DNA of 64,000 bases from Hydractinia symbiolongicarpus (GCF_029227915.1 NC_079880.1:18000001-18064000), one strand, 5' to 3'; shown: positions 33,061-45,111, counted from the first letter of the stretch. A program made the numbers and translations. The notes: generated by a model not told the origin, from the sequence alone.

Positions 33061-35197
33061 ACTTTAAATATAAACATTGCTTTTAAATTTCGATGCACTG
33101 CAAGCTTTGAAATTAACTATTGTACACCACATATATGTAGTACATTCTGTATAGTTGCTAGATATGAACTGGAAGTTATAGATACTTACACAGAAAGATC
33201 AGTTACTTCAAGTCTTGCAGTGCATATGCATGTTACTGGTTAGCATTGAATTTTGTTACATTTTGTTACTTTTTTTTTCTGTTCATACATATGAACAAGC
33301 CTGCAGAAAGTTCAGTCATTCATGGTTGATGTCTAACAAATATTCAAGGCTTGTTCATAATGTATATAACTATAGTTTCACGACTTGCTTTGTTTTGTTT
33401 ACTCCTTGCACCTGTGATTGAGTGTACTTTTTCTGTATATAGTTTCCCGCCTTAAAGCAAAATATACACTCTCACAAGTGACGTCTAACAGTTATTTCAA
33501 GGCTTATTTAAAGTAGTAAATGTGGAGCAGTAACTAACAAACAAAGTAACAAGACATGCTTTTGGCTTGCTTTGTATTAAGCCGTGAATATATTTGTTTT
33601 ATGCTATACACATATACTAGTTATATAAGTGAAATAATCATCAATCATCACTGTTGGGGAGAGATTTTTCGAAGCATTTTTATCCTCCATATTTGTCTGG
33701 AAATTCCTCCTCAGTGATTATCAACAGTTATTTCAAGCCATCCATCTTTTTGGCATATTTTTGTATATAACCTTCAGCTGTAAAGCATTTTCTTGACAAA
33801 AACAGCTATATTTTTACTAGAAGTCATAATTCTAAACCCTATACAAATTTGACTGTTTCAGTCTAGCTCCAACAAGTCAGTCTTTAAATTTAAACCCCAA
33901 TTTTCCCGGTTTTGATAGTTCGGCAAAACCTCTGAATCACGTCTGGGCTTTTAGATGTCATAATGCTAACGCCTATACAAAATTGGTTGTCCTGGTCTGG
34001 CTCTAACATAAATCGGTCCGTAAATTTAAAACTGGATTTGATAGCCACGCCCGGGGCTTTTATTTATCACACACAATTGACTCTTACCCAGGTCATCTAT
34101 GACGTTTTTTAAAATTTAATCCAAATGTCCAAAAATGGTCACACGCACGATAAACACTTCTGCAGCCTTATTGTGCGCATGACCATTTTTGGACAAGTGC
34201 ACTAACTTTTTGCGAATGCACAAATTAAATTTTTGCCGTGTTTTGCTCAGATTAAATTTCGGTGGATCGGGATATTTTGGAAGTTTGCGTGTTTTCGCGA
34301 ACATGTGCAATGCATCATCACTTGCGTAGTAACATAAGTTCAAAATTTTTCGACACACACTGCGATTTTGGTAAAAAATTATACCAAATGCTGAACGTGC
34401 CAAAGAAGATCATGTGCGTGCTTCAACCGTGTTCGCGCCATAAGGCTCTTGTTTAACTTACTCTCTTACTCGAGATTTTTTGGAAATGTTGACGGTGGCT
34501 ATTGTGGTCACAGCTGATCTACAAAAGAAAGAATTCTTAAAAATGAGGAACAAGAATACAATTTCAGGACAAACTTTGAAGCTGGTGCTATATATATATA
34601 TATATATATACATACATATTTATCTAATCACTCAGGAAACAAGTCAGTGACAAAAGACGCAATATTTGCTACATTGAATGCAATCCCTTTTTGATAACTT
34701 TTGACATCTATTTAATGTTAACATATTGAATAGTGAAAAAACAGTGAGTTGACTTAACCACAGTAGCAATTTAGCCATGACTGTATTTTATCAGGCCCAT
34801 TTCGTGAAAGTAAAAAGTGAAATAACTCTGGTACAAAAAGAGATATTGACTTAAAATTAGCCACCACGTTTTGTTTAGACCTGTCTGTTGGAATTAGCAT
34901 AACAAATAATTTTGCATTAAGTAAATATTTTAAATTTTAGAATTTAGGCATTTTTAAAAAGGGTGAAAATTTTTTCAAATAAAATTTTAAATTCTACAGC
35001 AGTAATGGGCGAACGATTTTTTTATAACTTGTAAGAAAAGTAATTTAAAATTTTTAGGTACGTTTGCTAGCTAGATGCTGAAAATATTTCGTTAATGCTT
35101 CAGATTAGAGGCCAGAAAGTGCTTTAAATTGTAATAAAATGTTGCTCAAACTAACTGGCTGTTCGTAATACTTTTCAACCTACCTAAAGAATGCTTC
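33061..35197. other. non-coding DNA
   Basis: No coding region is supported. A TA microsatellite occupies about 34589-34612. A minus-strand piece at about 34477-34520 has AG and GT borders but no recognisable coding content. Confidence 0.55.
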
Positions 35198-35199
35198 TA

Positions 35200-35593
35200 C
35201 TTTAATTGGAGAAACTTTCGCGAGAAAAAAAATTCGCGAAATTTTTTGGATAAACTTTCGCGAATGAAGAAATTCGGAAAATTTCGCGAGATTAACTTTC
35301 GCTAATGAAGAAACCCGCAAATTTTTGCGAGATAAACTTTCGCGAACAAGAATTATTTAGTTAGAAAAAAACTTCAAAATTCTTAGCATAATTCTTGAAA
35401 TAAGATTTTTAAGTATTTTGTGCGTTTTTGGTAAAAAATGATAAAATAGGCTTACTAGGTAAACTTTCGCGAATGAAGAAATTCGGAAACTTTCGCGAGA
35501 TAAAGTTTCGCGAATGAAGAAACTCGCACATTTTCGCGAGATAAACTTTCGCGAAAAATCAAGTTTCTCTCGCGAAAGTTTCTCCAATTAAAG
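35200..35593. mobile_element. 394-bp MITE with perfect 26-bp terminal inverted repeats and TA duplication
   Basis: The ends are exact reverse complements over 26 bases starting CTTTAATTGGAGAAACTTTC. TA lies on both sides (35198-35199 and 35594-35595), the duplication made by Tc1/mariner-type transposases. The interior repeats AACTTTCGCGAATGAAGAAA and related CGCGAA blocks several times and has no coding frame, so it is non-autonomous. Confidence 0.92.
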
Positions 35594-35595
35594 TA

Positions 35596-36490
35596 TACAA
35601 GAGATAACATTTGATAATCATCACCCAAAATATTCTGTCTTGATATTTTTCTAGCTAGCTAGGTACCCAGCTAGATACCTAAGCAACAAGCTTATATTGA
35701 ATCATGCTAAGGTATAGCACACATTTCTCAATATAACCTAGCAAAAATAGTTCTTACCTGGATGTTTTGGTGATCAAACTACACCATAAAGCAAATGCTT
35801 TGCCTTCTGTCCTTGCTCAGCTGAAGCCATAATGAACAGAAATAAATAAATTGAAGAAGAGCCAGCCTCTTTTACTAAGATTGCCAGTTGCTACGATTAA
35901 TGGTGGTATTCACCAATGTGTAAATCTAATTTTTAAAGGTGCTGAAACTTGTGTAATTTACGGAATGGACAGGTCATACAATAAGAAAATATGTGCACGT
36001 TAGGGCATGACATTTTAATATATTGTTATCTTTTTAATTTGTCATTAAATATATAAAAGACAAACCTATATTTTTGGAAAAACTTTTTATTGCTCTTATT
36101 TTTATTGATCTTTCACAGATACATTAATTCTCTTCCAAATATTCCTAATAGCGATTTTCGAAGCAGTCTGAGCTGCAAGTGGGCAAGTTTTGCAACCATT
36201 TTAATAATAAACATAGTATTTTATTTTTCACGTCAATTGTGACTTGTTTACCGCAATCCAGCGATGCTCGTGCTATTATAGCAACTTAAACTGATCTCGG
36301 CTCTCATAAACTTGTTCTATTTTTCGTATTTAAAATTTTAAGTAACTCCTTCTTTTAAAATACAAAAGACGACAGGACTAGGGAATAAAAACCGTGTATC
36401 AGCATTTAAAATATAACACAGTCTTAGTTATTCTGTGATTCGCTTATTTAAGCCATATTAGACTAGCGTATACCGTTCAAATTATGTGAA
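35596..36490. other. non-coding flank of the second gypsy element
   Basis: A stretch near 36025-36230 (TATTGTTATCTTT ... GCAACCATTTTAATAATAAA) is similar to 45270-46310 on the other side of the gypsy element, interrupted there by about 780 extra bases. It is probably a dispersed repeat family rather than a gene. Confidence 0.5.
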
Positions 36491-36523
36491 TGTGAGATGG
36501 CTCACATGAAGTTATAACACATA

Positions 36524-38536
36524 CAGTACAGTCCAGATGTAAGCGTACGCGTACGCTCAAGTTTCACACCTTTTTCTCGGAGGCGGTAGTTGTTTGTCTT
36601 TTGTTCTTATTAATTATCTTGCGAGTCTTATAAGTCATTAACTTGCGCGTAATAAACAAAAGATTATCGAAGAAAAAATAGCTTATTATAACTGCGCGTA
36701 ACTATTGTTAAATAGTGTTAACATAACTATTCCCAATAGCATAATTGCAAATGTTATCAACTCTATCAATGTGACACGAAGAGCCATTGTTTAATATTTT
36801 TATTAAACAAATGTTTTGCGTGGAAACTAAATAAACTAGCGAGAAGGCATTGTTGGTTGCGCGGGTTAAATAAAGCTTTTAAGAGATAGAAATTATTATA
36901 TTTTAACAAAGATTGAAACTTTAATTTTAATAAAAATGTTTTTTTAGATTGCATTTTAAAAGTTTAAAAACGAAAAACGGCGATAGAAATGTTTTTTTAG
37001 ATCGCATTTTAAAAGTTTAAAAAACGGAAAACGGCGATAGAAATGTTTTTTTAGATCGCATTTTAAAATTTTAAAAACGAAAAACGGCGATAGAAATGTT
37101 TTTTTAGATCGCATTTTAAAAGTTTAAAAAACGGAAAACGGCGATAGAAATGTTTTTTTAGATCGCATTTTAAAATTTTAAAAACGAAAAACGGCGATAG
37201 AAATGTTTTTTTAGATCGCATTCTAAAAGTTTAAAAACTAAAAACGGCGATAGAAATGTTTTTTTAGATCGCATTTTAAAATTTTAAAAACGAAAAACGG
37301 CGATAGAAATGTTTTTTTAGATCGCATTCTAAAAGTTTAAAAACGAAAAACGGCGATAGAAATGTTTTTTTAGATCGCATTTTTAAAGTATAAAAACGAC
37401 AAACGGCGATAGAAATGTTTTTTTTAGATCGCATTTTAAAAGTTTAAAAACGAAAAACGGCGATAGAAATGTTTTTTTAGATCGCATTTTAAAAGTTTAA
37501 AAACTAAAAACGGCGATAGAAATGTTTTTTTTTAGATCGCATTTTTAAAGTTTAAAAACTAAAAACGGCGATAGAAATGTTTTTTTAGATCGCATTTTAA
37601 AAGTATAAAAACGACAAACGGCGATAGAAATGTTTTTTTAGATCGCATTTTTAAAGTTTTAAAACGAAAAACGGCGATAGAAAAGATTCGTTATATCACA
37701 TTTTAAAAGTTTAATAACGAAGAGCGGCGATAGAAATGATTTTTTAGAAAGTTAAAGAACGAAGAACGGCGATAGGAAAGCTTCGTTAGATAGTGTTTTA
37801 AGTATTTAAAATGTTATCAACTCTATCAATGTGACATGGCGATCCATTGTTTGATAGTTTTATAAAATAAAAGATTTGCGCGAAAACTAAATAGACAGCC
37901 AGATACATTGTTTAAATCTTTTAAGAGATAGAGCTGTTGCGCTGAAAAAAAACAAAGACAATGTTTTTAACAATAAAATGTAGGTGATACTATAAAACGT
38001 CAAAAGTTATATTTTTAGATTTTTTCTTTCTTCGGTATTAAAATTTAATTTGTTTTCGAAATCTTATCGCGAAGGGAAAAGTCCCGAACGTAGGGTTTTC
38101 ACGTTTGCGTTGCTAAGCGTTGCTTTTTATAAAAAGAACTTTTAAAAGTTTCGCATGTTAAAAAATATATTTCGACGATAAAGAAATATTACTAAAAGTT
38201 TTAAAAGTAGCATTAGTTTTTTTTTAAATATTTAGATCATTGCATTTCTTGTTTTTTAAAAGAGCTTGTGTTTTTTAAATATATCAGATTAAAATCGCGT
38301 TACTATAATTAGTTTCGTTTTGTTAAAAAAAAAAAATTCAATGGCCTTCGCGTTTAATTTTTTCTCGCGCAGAGTATTGTTTTTAAACAATGTTTCTTGC
38401 TATGCTTTTGTTTTTAACACGAAGCAATTATTTTCGCGCAATTTGAAAGGAACTCGCTATCCTATTGTTTTTTTTAATGAAAGCAATTATTTTTGCAAGT
38501 TGAGCGTACGCGTACGCTTACATCTGGACTGTACTG
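36524..38536. mobile_element. 2-kb terminal-inverted-repeat transposon inserted in the LTR, filled with satellite
   Basis: The ends are perfect reverse complements over about 37 bases (CAGTACAGTCCAGATGTAAG..., including the palindrome GCGTACGCGTACGC). TA lies on each side, as expected of a Tc1/mariner-like element. Comparison with the uninterrupted 3' LTR (AACACATATGC) confirms insertion, although the TATA context leaves the exact duplication ambiguous. No transposase is encoded. The interior is two direct repeats of about 130-180 bp (from 36751 and from 37811, both ATGTTATCAACTCTATCAAT) flanking a 53-bp satellite. Confidence 0.9.
36932..37800. repeat. 53-bp satellite inside the TIR transposon, about 16 units
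   Basis: Each unit contains AACGGCGATAGAAATGTTT, a T run, TAGATCGCATTTTAAAAG and TTTAAAAACGAAA. The spacing is 53-54 bp. Units become degenerate after about 37690. Confidence 0.93.
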
Positions 38537-39239
38537 TATATGCTTTAGTATATTTATATATGTAGTATGCAGCTGGGGGTACCATGTTTGTTTACCCTCT
38601 TTGAGTATGGTTAGTGTGGACATGAAGTCTTGGCCCCAGCTGCTTTTTGTTCTTATCTTCTTTGTTTTGTTTTGTGCTGCCCCTCCCCTATTCTAATGTT
38701 GTTTAGGAATATGACCAATGTATTGAACTTATATATAAGAAACTTTGTACAGTATACAAGGTTGGTTCCAATTGATACATAGAAGATATACATGTGAGAT
38801 TACTTATTATCTATTCAATTTTATTTCACATGTGATAGACCCCACCTAACATTTGATGGCCAGTGTGGGGCCACTTATTTGTCAACCAAAAGAAGAATTG
38901 TCTTGATCAACTAGTGGATTGTGGTGCTGTGCTGTGTTATGTTGGTTGTGGCTTGCTGTTTGGGTGTGTGCTGATAAGGATTGGATGTGGTGATGTAGGA
39001 AGACTTGATTGACTTTGTACAAGAGGAGAAGTAGAGAAGAATGATAAAGAAATCTTGGGTGAATTGATGGGTATGTACTCTGTACTTACCTTGGACGACC
39101 TCATACGTGTAGCCTTGAGATTGGACATCCAGGTACCTGATGAAAAGCGAGGTAATCATACTTTTGTCCTTAGACTTGTGTTGAGACACTTAAATTCTGA
39201 AGAACTTGAATCTAACCCAGTTGCAGGCATCTAAGATTT

Positions 39240-40318
39240 TCAAAAACCCACACAACTCCATATCACGACTACTAAATCCGAACCTTCCAACCATTTCGTG
39301 CAACCTATGTTTTAAAACCTTTAAACCTACCTAATGAAATTGCTTCCAAAATTAATCAACACAATCCTTTTACAACGTTTGCTACATCCACATCATTTCC
39401 AAATCACCACTCTCCAAACTTTAATCTTACAAAAAAAGAACGTTTAACTTTTGAAGATGATATCCCCAAACCTGTTCTTAAAATAAGAGAGTTCAAAATC
39501 AGTGGATCGATAGGAACACCAGGACAAAAGGACCGTTTGACATATCAAATTAATAGTGCAGATAAACAAGGATTTTCAGAAACTTAAATTGTCAGTGGCT
39601 TTATTAAAGCTATAAACACTGGAAACCCACTTAGAACCTATCTAGAGGGTGGAACCTTTTTATCAGTAAAACAGTTGTTAAAAATTTTGTACTTGAAGGA
39701 AAAAAATGCAGCAACCCTATTTTCTAAATTTACCAATGCATCACAAAACCTTAACGAAAGTGCACCTGAATTTGTTGTGCTTTTAATGAGCTTAAGATAA
39801 AAAGTCATTTTAATTTCGCAAGAGGAAGATTGTCCGTTTGAAGAGTCAATGGTTATGAACCGATTTTTGCATACCATATTGACAGGTCTTAGAAATGATT
39901 ATGAAGACTCGAACTGAAACCGCTCTTCAGACAGTATCCACTACTAACAGATGAGGATATTTTACAAAAATTAAACTAAATCGCTTCTGAGGAAACTGAG
40001 CATCTAGAAAAAACATCTACTAAATGAAAAATTGAAATTGCTGAAATATCCAATGATCCATCCAAAACAAAACTTTTGTCTGAGATACAAGAAGTCAAGG
40101 CACAACTGGGAAAACTCTTACTTGTAAACAATGAAGTCGAAAAACTAAGAGCTACTGTTTCAAATTTCCAAAATCAACAATTTCGTCCAAGGTACCAGTG
40201 TAAAACTTGTCGTAAAAAGAATTTATCTGTACGTTGTAGTCATTGTTTCCTGTGTGGTTCAACTGAACACCGTAAATCCTTTCGCCCACAAAACAAATGG
40301 GAAGAAAAAACTAGATAA
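39240..40318 (+). pseudogene. gypsy 2 Gag, broken
   Basis: A frame with stop codons encodes VLKIREFKISGSIGTPGQKD, then LRTYLEGGTFLSVKQLLKIL and KEKNAATLFSKFTNASQNL, a capsid-like helical pattern. The last part (40076-40318) has a coiled-coil-like stretch and a C-x2-C knuckle, CFLCGSTEHRKSFR, in which the final cysteine is replaced by arginine. Confidence 0.75.
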
Positions 40319-41074
40319 GGCTCCAGTCGGGAGGTCAGGAGCTGAATTTGTAAAGACCTCCAAAAATTGTTGTGTTTGTAAAAAGAATGTAAAATATAGA
40401 TGTTCAAATTGTCGTTGCAGGTTGCATTGTTCCAAAGAGTGTCAATTGCAAGACAGAAATAACCACAAAGCTATATGTCGTGCCATTAAGGAATTAGAAT
40501 TAATGGAAAGAGAGAAACATTTTAAAAACTTTTATGTGTCTCAAAATTCCCCCATTTCCCCAAAAATGGCCAACAAACTTGTAACGTTGATTGGAACACA
40601 ACCCATAGTGAATTGTGAAATAAACGATGTTTCTTGTCAGGTTTTATGGGATACCGGTTCCATGATAAGCCTAATTAGTCAACGCTGGGTAGACAACCAC
40701 GCGCCAAACGTAAATTTTGTACCTATCGAGAAATTCACAGAGCATGCAAACGGCATATCGTTAAAAGCGGCAAATAATACGGAAGTATGTGTAGCCGGTG
40801 TTTTACCATTAACATGACAATCGCAGGAGCCAAGACAATTTCCGTACCATTTTTAGTTACACCAACCAATATCGCGTTACCCCTTATCGGATATAACGTT
40901 ATGGAGCACGTTGTTTTAAACTGGGAGTTACCGTTGCCACTCTTATTAAATGCTGCATTGCCGTGTCTCAATCATAAAAAAGCGGAAGCCGTCATTGACC
41001 TGATTCATGAACTCGGAGATGTCCTAGGAGATGTTAAAGTTAGAACCAAAACAATCCTACCGCCCAACCACTGA
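40254..41074 (+). pseudogene. gypsy 2 MYND zinc finger and aspartic protease
   Basis: The frame contains CCVCKKNVKYRCSNCRCRLH then CSKECQLQDRNNHKAIC, which fits the MYND spacing C-x2-C-x7-C-x2-C-x5-C-x3-C-x7-H-x3-C. About 70 residues later comes the retropepsin active site VLWDTGSMISLIS. A frame change near 40800 leads to the protease flap and C-terminal part (PFLVTPTNIALPLIGYNVME). MYND fingers normally bind proline-rich peptides in chromatin factors; in a Gag-Pol protein the role is unknown. Confidence 0.85.
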
Positions 41075-41124
41075 GTTTCAGTAAAATGTAAAACCAAAAT
41101 TGTAATGGATGGAAATGAACTAGC

Positions 41125-41913
41125 ATGTTGTTCGAGCCAAATGTCACTGGTGATTTTGATGAGGAGTTATCATTCAAGGATTTATTAGTGAGAGTTAAAA
41201 GAGGAAAAACCCAAATCGACACGGTGTTTGTTGAAAATCCTACGAACCATGAAATAATTTTAAAAAAAGAAGTTTTGATTGGTATCGTTAATCAGCCATC
41301 TGCCATACCCAGGGTACAGGACATTATTTATGGATTAGGAGGTCAGTCCTGGTTTACAACCCTTGACATGACTAAAGCCTATCATCAGGGTTTTATGGAC
41401 GAGAATTCGCACCATTTTACTGCATCTGCAACAACTTGGGCCCTTTATGAATGGCTAAGGATCCCATTTGGTTTAACCAATGCTCCACCTGTGTTTCAAC
41501 GTTACATTAATGAATGTCTAGAAGAGTTATTGTTTGTTCTGCATATCTAGATTATGTTATAGTAGAACATTTTAGGACCATCTTCAAAATGTCAGATCTG
41601 TTCTTCAAAGAATGAAGGAAAAGGGAATCAAGCTGAAAGCAAACAAGTGTAATTTCTTTAAACGAAAAGTTATATATCTAGGACGTGTCATCAGTTCAGA
41701 TGGGTATCAAGCAGATCCAGCATCTAAGAAAGATATTCATAAATTTCGAAATCCACCATCTACGGTTGGAGATCTAAGGAGTTTACTGGGCTTCTTAGGT
41801 TATTACCGTGGTTTTATCAAAGACTATACGAGAAAAGTTAAACCGTTATATGATCTACTAAGAAGTGTAAATAAACAAGACAAAGGTGGAAAGAAATCAA
41901 AATGTAAAATAAT
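41125..41913 (+). pseudogene. gypsy 2 reverse transcriptase, broken
   Basis: Visible motifs are WFTTLDMTKAYHQGF (catalytic Asp kept), LRIPFGLTNAPPVFQRYINE, then after a frameshift AYLDYVIV, where the second catalytic aspartate is tyrosine. IKLKANKCNFFKRKVIYLGR and LRSLLGFLGYYRGFIKDY follow. The start of the domain is missing: a leader (LIGIVNQPSA) is joined directly to PRVQDII. The frame is then cut by a LINE fragment at 41914. Confidence 0.88.
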
Positions 41914-42112
41914 ATAGTTCCTGGGGCAAAGCCCAGAGGCAGACCGAGAAAGACTTGGCAGGAGGTTATAAGGACAGACTTGATAGAGAGGAAGTTGAGT
42001 TTAGATCTAACACAGTCTAGATCAGATTGGAAGAGGGTCATTAATATACCCCGTCCAACCCATGCTAGCATGGAAAACGGACGTTAAGCCGAGAATGATG
42101 ATGATGATGATG
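41914..42112 (+). mobile_element. 5'-truncated LINE copy (3' end only) inside gypsy 2
   Basis: This 199-base segment is the reverse complement of about 1224-1410, with a single base difference that I can find, and ends in the same GAT repeat tail. It separates reverse transcriptase from RNase H of the gypsy element. 5' truncation is typical of target-primed reverse transcription. No clear target duplication is visible. Confidence 0.93.
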
Positions 42113-42611
42113 GTGAACACCACGTTGTTTTAGACATGATGGTAACAATTTTACCATCACCTGCAGTCATGACATTTCCTGATTTCAATTTCCTTTTATT
42201 GTCCACTGTGATGCTTCTCAGAAAGGTTTGGGTGCTGTACTATATCAAAAGCAGGAGGGTGAGATGAAAGTTATTTGTTATGCTTCCCGTCCTCTAACCT
42301 CAAGTGAAAAGAATTACCATTTGTACAATGTAAAACTGGGGTTTCTAGCTTTAAAATTGGCAATCACCCAACGTTTTAAGGATTATCTTGGTTGTGAACC
42401 TCCGTTTGAAGTATATACGGATAATAATCCTTTAACTTATGTCATGACAACAGCTAAGGTCCATGCCACAGGTTTAAGATGGATATCAGATTTGGCAAAT
42501 TACCAGTTTACTATAAAATATCGTAAAGACAAATCAAGTACAGACTGTGATTACTTATCCAGGAATCCCGTTAATTTTGAGGATATTGTAAATACCTGCA
42601 CAAGCTGTTAA
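42113..42611 (+). pseudogene. gypsy 2 RNase H
   Basis: The motifs IVHCDASQKGLGAVLYQKQ, ICYASRPLTSSEKNYHLYN, VYTDNNPLTYVM and KSSTDCDYLSR are the standard gypsy RNase H series with the catalytic acids present. Its 5' part is cut by the LINE fragment. Confidence 0.88.
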
Positions 42612-42659
42612 AGCTGATACGAAACCCATAAGACCAAATAAATTCCACTGAAGAACAAG

Positions 42660-43480
42660 AATAATCATCAAAGACTTCAAGAAATTCCAAATTAAAGATG
42701 GTGTATTAGTTCGAAATACAAGCAATTACGGGCACCAAACCGTGTTACCAAAAGAATATCACAAAACAGTGTATAACGAGTTACACAGTAAAATGTCTCA
42801 TCTTGGTTCAGAAAGAGTCCTAGAATTGGCTAGACAAAGATTTTATTGGCCCTGTATGGCAAAGGATATTACCTTTTTATACAGAAGCAATGTCGCTGCA
42901 TAAAAGACAAGAAACCAAACATTGCTGATAGAGCTCCACTAGTTCCAATCATTTCTACTCGACCCTTCGAAATGATCTCAATCGATTACCTCAAACTTGA
43001 CAAGTGTAAAGGAGGCTATGAATATGTATTAATGATTTGCGACCATTTTACCAGATTTACCCAAGCATTTGGAACCAAAAACAAATCAGGCAGAAACGCT
43101 GCTGATAAAGTCTTAACAAATTTGTTTCAAAATTTGGTTTTCCAGAACGTCTTTATCACGATCAAGGTAAAGAATTCAACAATGCTCTTTTTAAACGATT
43201 ACATGAATTTTCAGGGGTGAAAGCTTCACGAACCACACCATACCATGGACAAGTCGAGAGGATGAATCGTACTTTTATTAACATGCTGAAAACTCTACCA
43301 TCAGAGAGCAAACAGAATTGGAAGCAAGAATTGCCAAAATTAGCATTCGCTTACAATAGTACCATTTGCAAATCTACTGGCTTTACACCATTTTTTTTTT
43401 AATGTTTGGCCGACATTCACGTTTTCTCATCGACCTAATATTTGGTCTAGATGATATTGAGAATGAGGAAACTTTCAGAG
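42660..43480 (+). pseudogene. gypsy 2 integrase, frameshifted
   Basis: The HHCC region (ELHSKMSHLGSERVLELARQ ... QKQCRCIKDKKPN) precedes the core. MISIDYLKLDK gives the first Asp, YHDQGKEFNN the second in another frame, and TTPYHGQVERMNRTF the Glu. At least two frame changes separate them. It ends near PFFFMFGRHSRF. Confidence 0.88.
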
Positions 43481-44172
43481 TTTGTTAAGAAATGGAAAGA
43501 ATCCATACAATCTGCCATTCAAATTGCATCAAAATCTTCAAGATCTGGAAAAAATAGCTACAATAATAAAAACACATGGTAAAGAGATAAATGAAGGAGA
43601 TAGAGTTTTAATAAGAAATTTGAGCCAACAAGGTGGCACAGGTAAACTTAGATCACACTGGGAAGAGCATGTCCATGTAGTAAAATCAAAATCCATGGAA
43701 ACTCCTGTGTTTGAAATTGTTCTGAAAATGAAGAAGGAAAACCAAGAAAAGTTTTCACCGGAATCTATTGTTAAAGTGTGACTTCTTACCACTAGAAATT
43801 CCAAAGAAGAAAAATCACGGAGCTTTGACAAGTTCGGAGGGAGGAGAGGAAGGTACTGAGCAATTACATGAAGGTGTTGAAGATCTACAATTAAATGAAA
43901 GGAACGGAGATCTCGCTGAAAGACCATCTAAAGAAACAGAAGTATTTGAAGAAGACGATGTTGAAATACAAGGCGAAAGACAACCGGAAGAATAAGAAGT
44001 ATTTAAAGATGATGTCCAAGTACAAACAGACGATCAAATAGCAAAAGTTGATGACGAAAAACATAATTCAACGAGTGATGTTCAACAACACATACGAAAT
44101 ACAAGATCCCAACGTCAACGACGAGCACCTAGAAGAATGACGTTTGACAATCTTGGTGGCAAAATCACATAA
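43481..44172 (+). pseudogene. gypsy 2 integrase C-terminal region and acidic tail
   Basis: EGDRVLIRNLSQQGGTGKLR is the usual integrase C-terminal SH3-like fold. An acidic stretch (EVFEEDDVEIQGER) follows, broken by a stop near 43993. The frame finishes with TRSQRQRRAPRRMTFDNLGG at 44172. Confidence 0.8.
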
Positions 44173-44776
44173 GTACCTTTGTGTTCAAAGTATTTCTGTT
44201 GTGTGAATAAAGTTGAGTTTAAATCTATTGTAAAGTCAACAACAGTATCTTGTTAGTTTTACTACAAGGACATAGTTATTATCTTTGGGGAAGTCAACAA
44301 CATGCTACACAAGTTTCTTCTATGAAAAAAATATAAAAACACTGCATAAAAATCGAATTAAATATACACTATTTTGAACAACTTTGGCGAAGTTTTGGAA
44401 AAGAAGGATTTTCTAAGAAGTCTTTATATAACTGTTAAGCTGTTTGGCTTGACATCCGATCTGCCGGAATTGATCCTCTGTCAAATGTGATCTGAAAAAT
44501 GTCTGATTCTGAAAAATTTTTAAATTTGTTTAGTTTGGTTCTAATGATTTTTGTATTTTTATGTAATCTGTGGTGGTTAAATCTTCCATTCCTTTGGAGA
44601 AGACTGTCAAGTTGGTCAAGTTGATTCCACGTTGGTCAAAACGATTCGAATACGAGTTGGTTCAAATAACGATTATGGTAACATTGAAACATGAAACAAT
44701 ACGTTATAAGATCCATAAAATCAAGCTTCGTTAAATCATTGAAAACATCCAAACCCTCTTTTAAAGCAGGGGTGAG

Positions 44777-45111
44777 TGTGAGATGGCTCACATGAAGTTA
44801 TAACACATATGCTTTAGTATATTTATATATGTAGTATGCAGCTGGGGGTACCATGTTTGTTTACCCTCTTTGAGTATGATCAGTGTGGACAGGAAGTCTT
44901 GGCCCCACCTGCTTTTTGTTCTTATCTTCTTTGTTTTGTTTTGTGTTGCCCCTCCCCCATTCTAATGTGGTTTAGGAATATGACTAATGTATTGACCTTA
45001 TATATAAGAAACTTTGTACAGTATACAAGGTTGGTTCCAATTGTGACACATTGTGAGATATACTTATTATCTGTTCAATTTTATTGCACATGTGATAGAC
45101 CCCACCTAACA
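44777..45111 (+). repeat. 3' LTR of gypsy 2 (335 bp)
   Basis: It begins TGTGAGATGGCTCACATG after a purine tract and ends CCACCTAACA. It is the uninterrupted counterpart that shows where the 2-kb transposon entered the other LTR. Confidence 0.9.

Larger units (their letters stand above)
36491..38851 (+). repeat. 5' LTR of gypsy 2, interrupted
   Basis: The LTR runs 36491 to about 36523, is split by a 2-kb transposon, then resumes at about 38537-38851. The resumed part (GCAGCTGGGGGTACCATG and on) aligns with the intact 3' LTR. Confidence 0.9.
36491..45111 (+). mobile_element. decayed Ty3/gypsy retrotransposon with a MYND zinc finger, carrying two nested insertions
   Basis: LTRs of about 335-345 bp (TGTGAGATGG...CCACCTAACA) lie at 36491-38851, split by a transposon, and at 44777-45111. 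They differ noticeably, roughly 5% plus an indel region, so the element is older than the one at 9 kb. Inside, on the plus strand, are Gag, a MYND finger, protease, reverse transcriptase, RNase H and integrase. All are broken by stops and frameshifts, with YLDD changed to YLDY and part of the reverse transcriptase missing. A purine-rich AAAGCAGGGGTGAG precedes the 3' LTR. ATGTGA occurs at both outer edges, a possible but uncertain target duplication. Confidence 0.92.

Noticed and set aside
34116-34403. Minus-strand 95-residue frame
   Set aside because: Contains a GACCATTTTTGG...CCAAAAATGGTC inverted repeat, so it is more likely repeat DNA than a gene.
35757-35831. Minus-strand ATGGCTTCAGCTGAGCAAGG with a downstream GTAAGA donor, perhaps a first exon of ADAR
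   Set aside because: The ATG frame meets TGA before the donor, and the next candidate exon (about 34477-34520) does not join in that frame.
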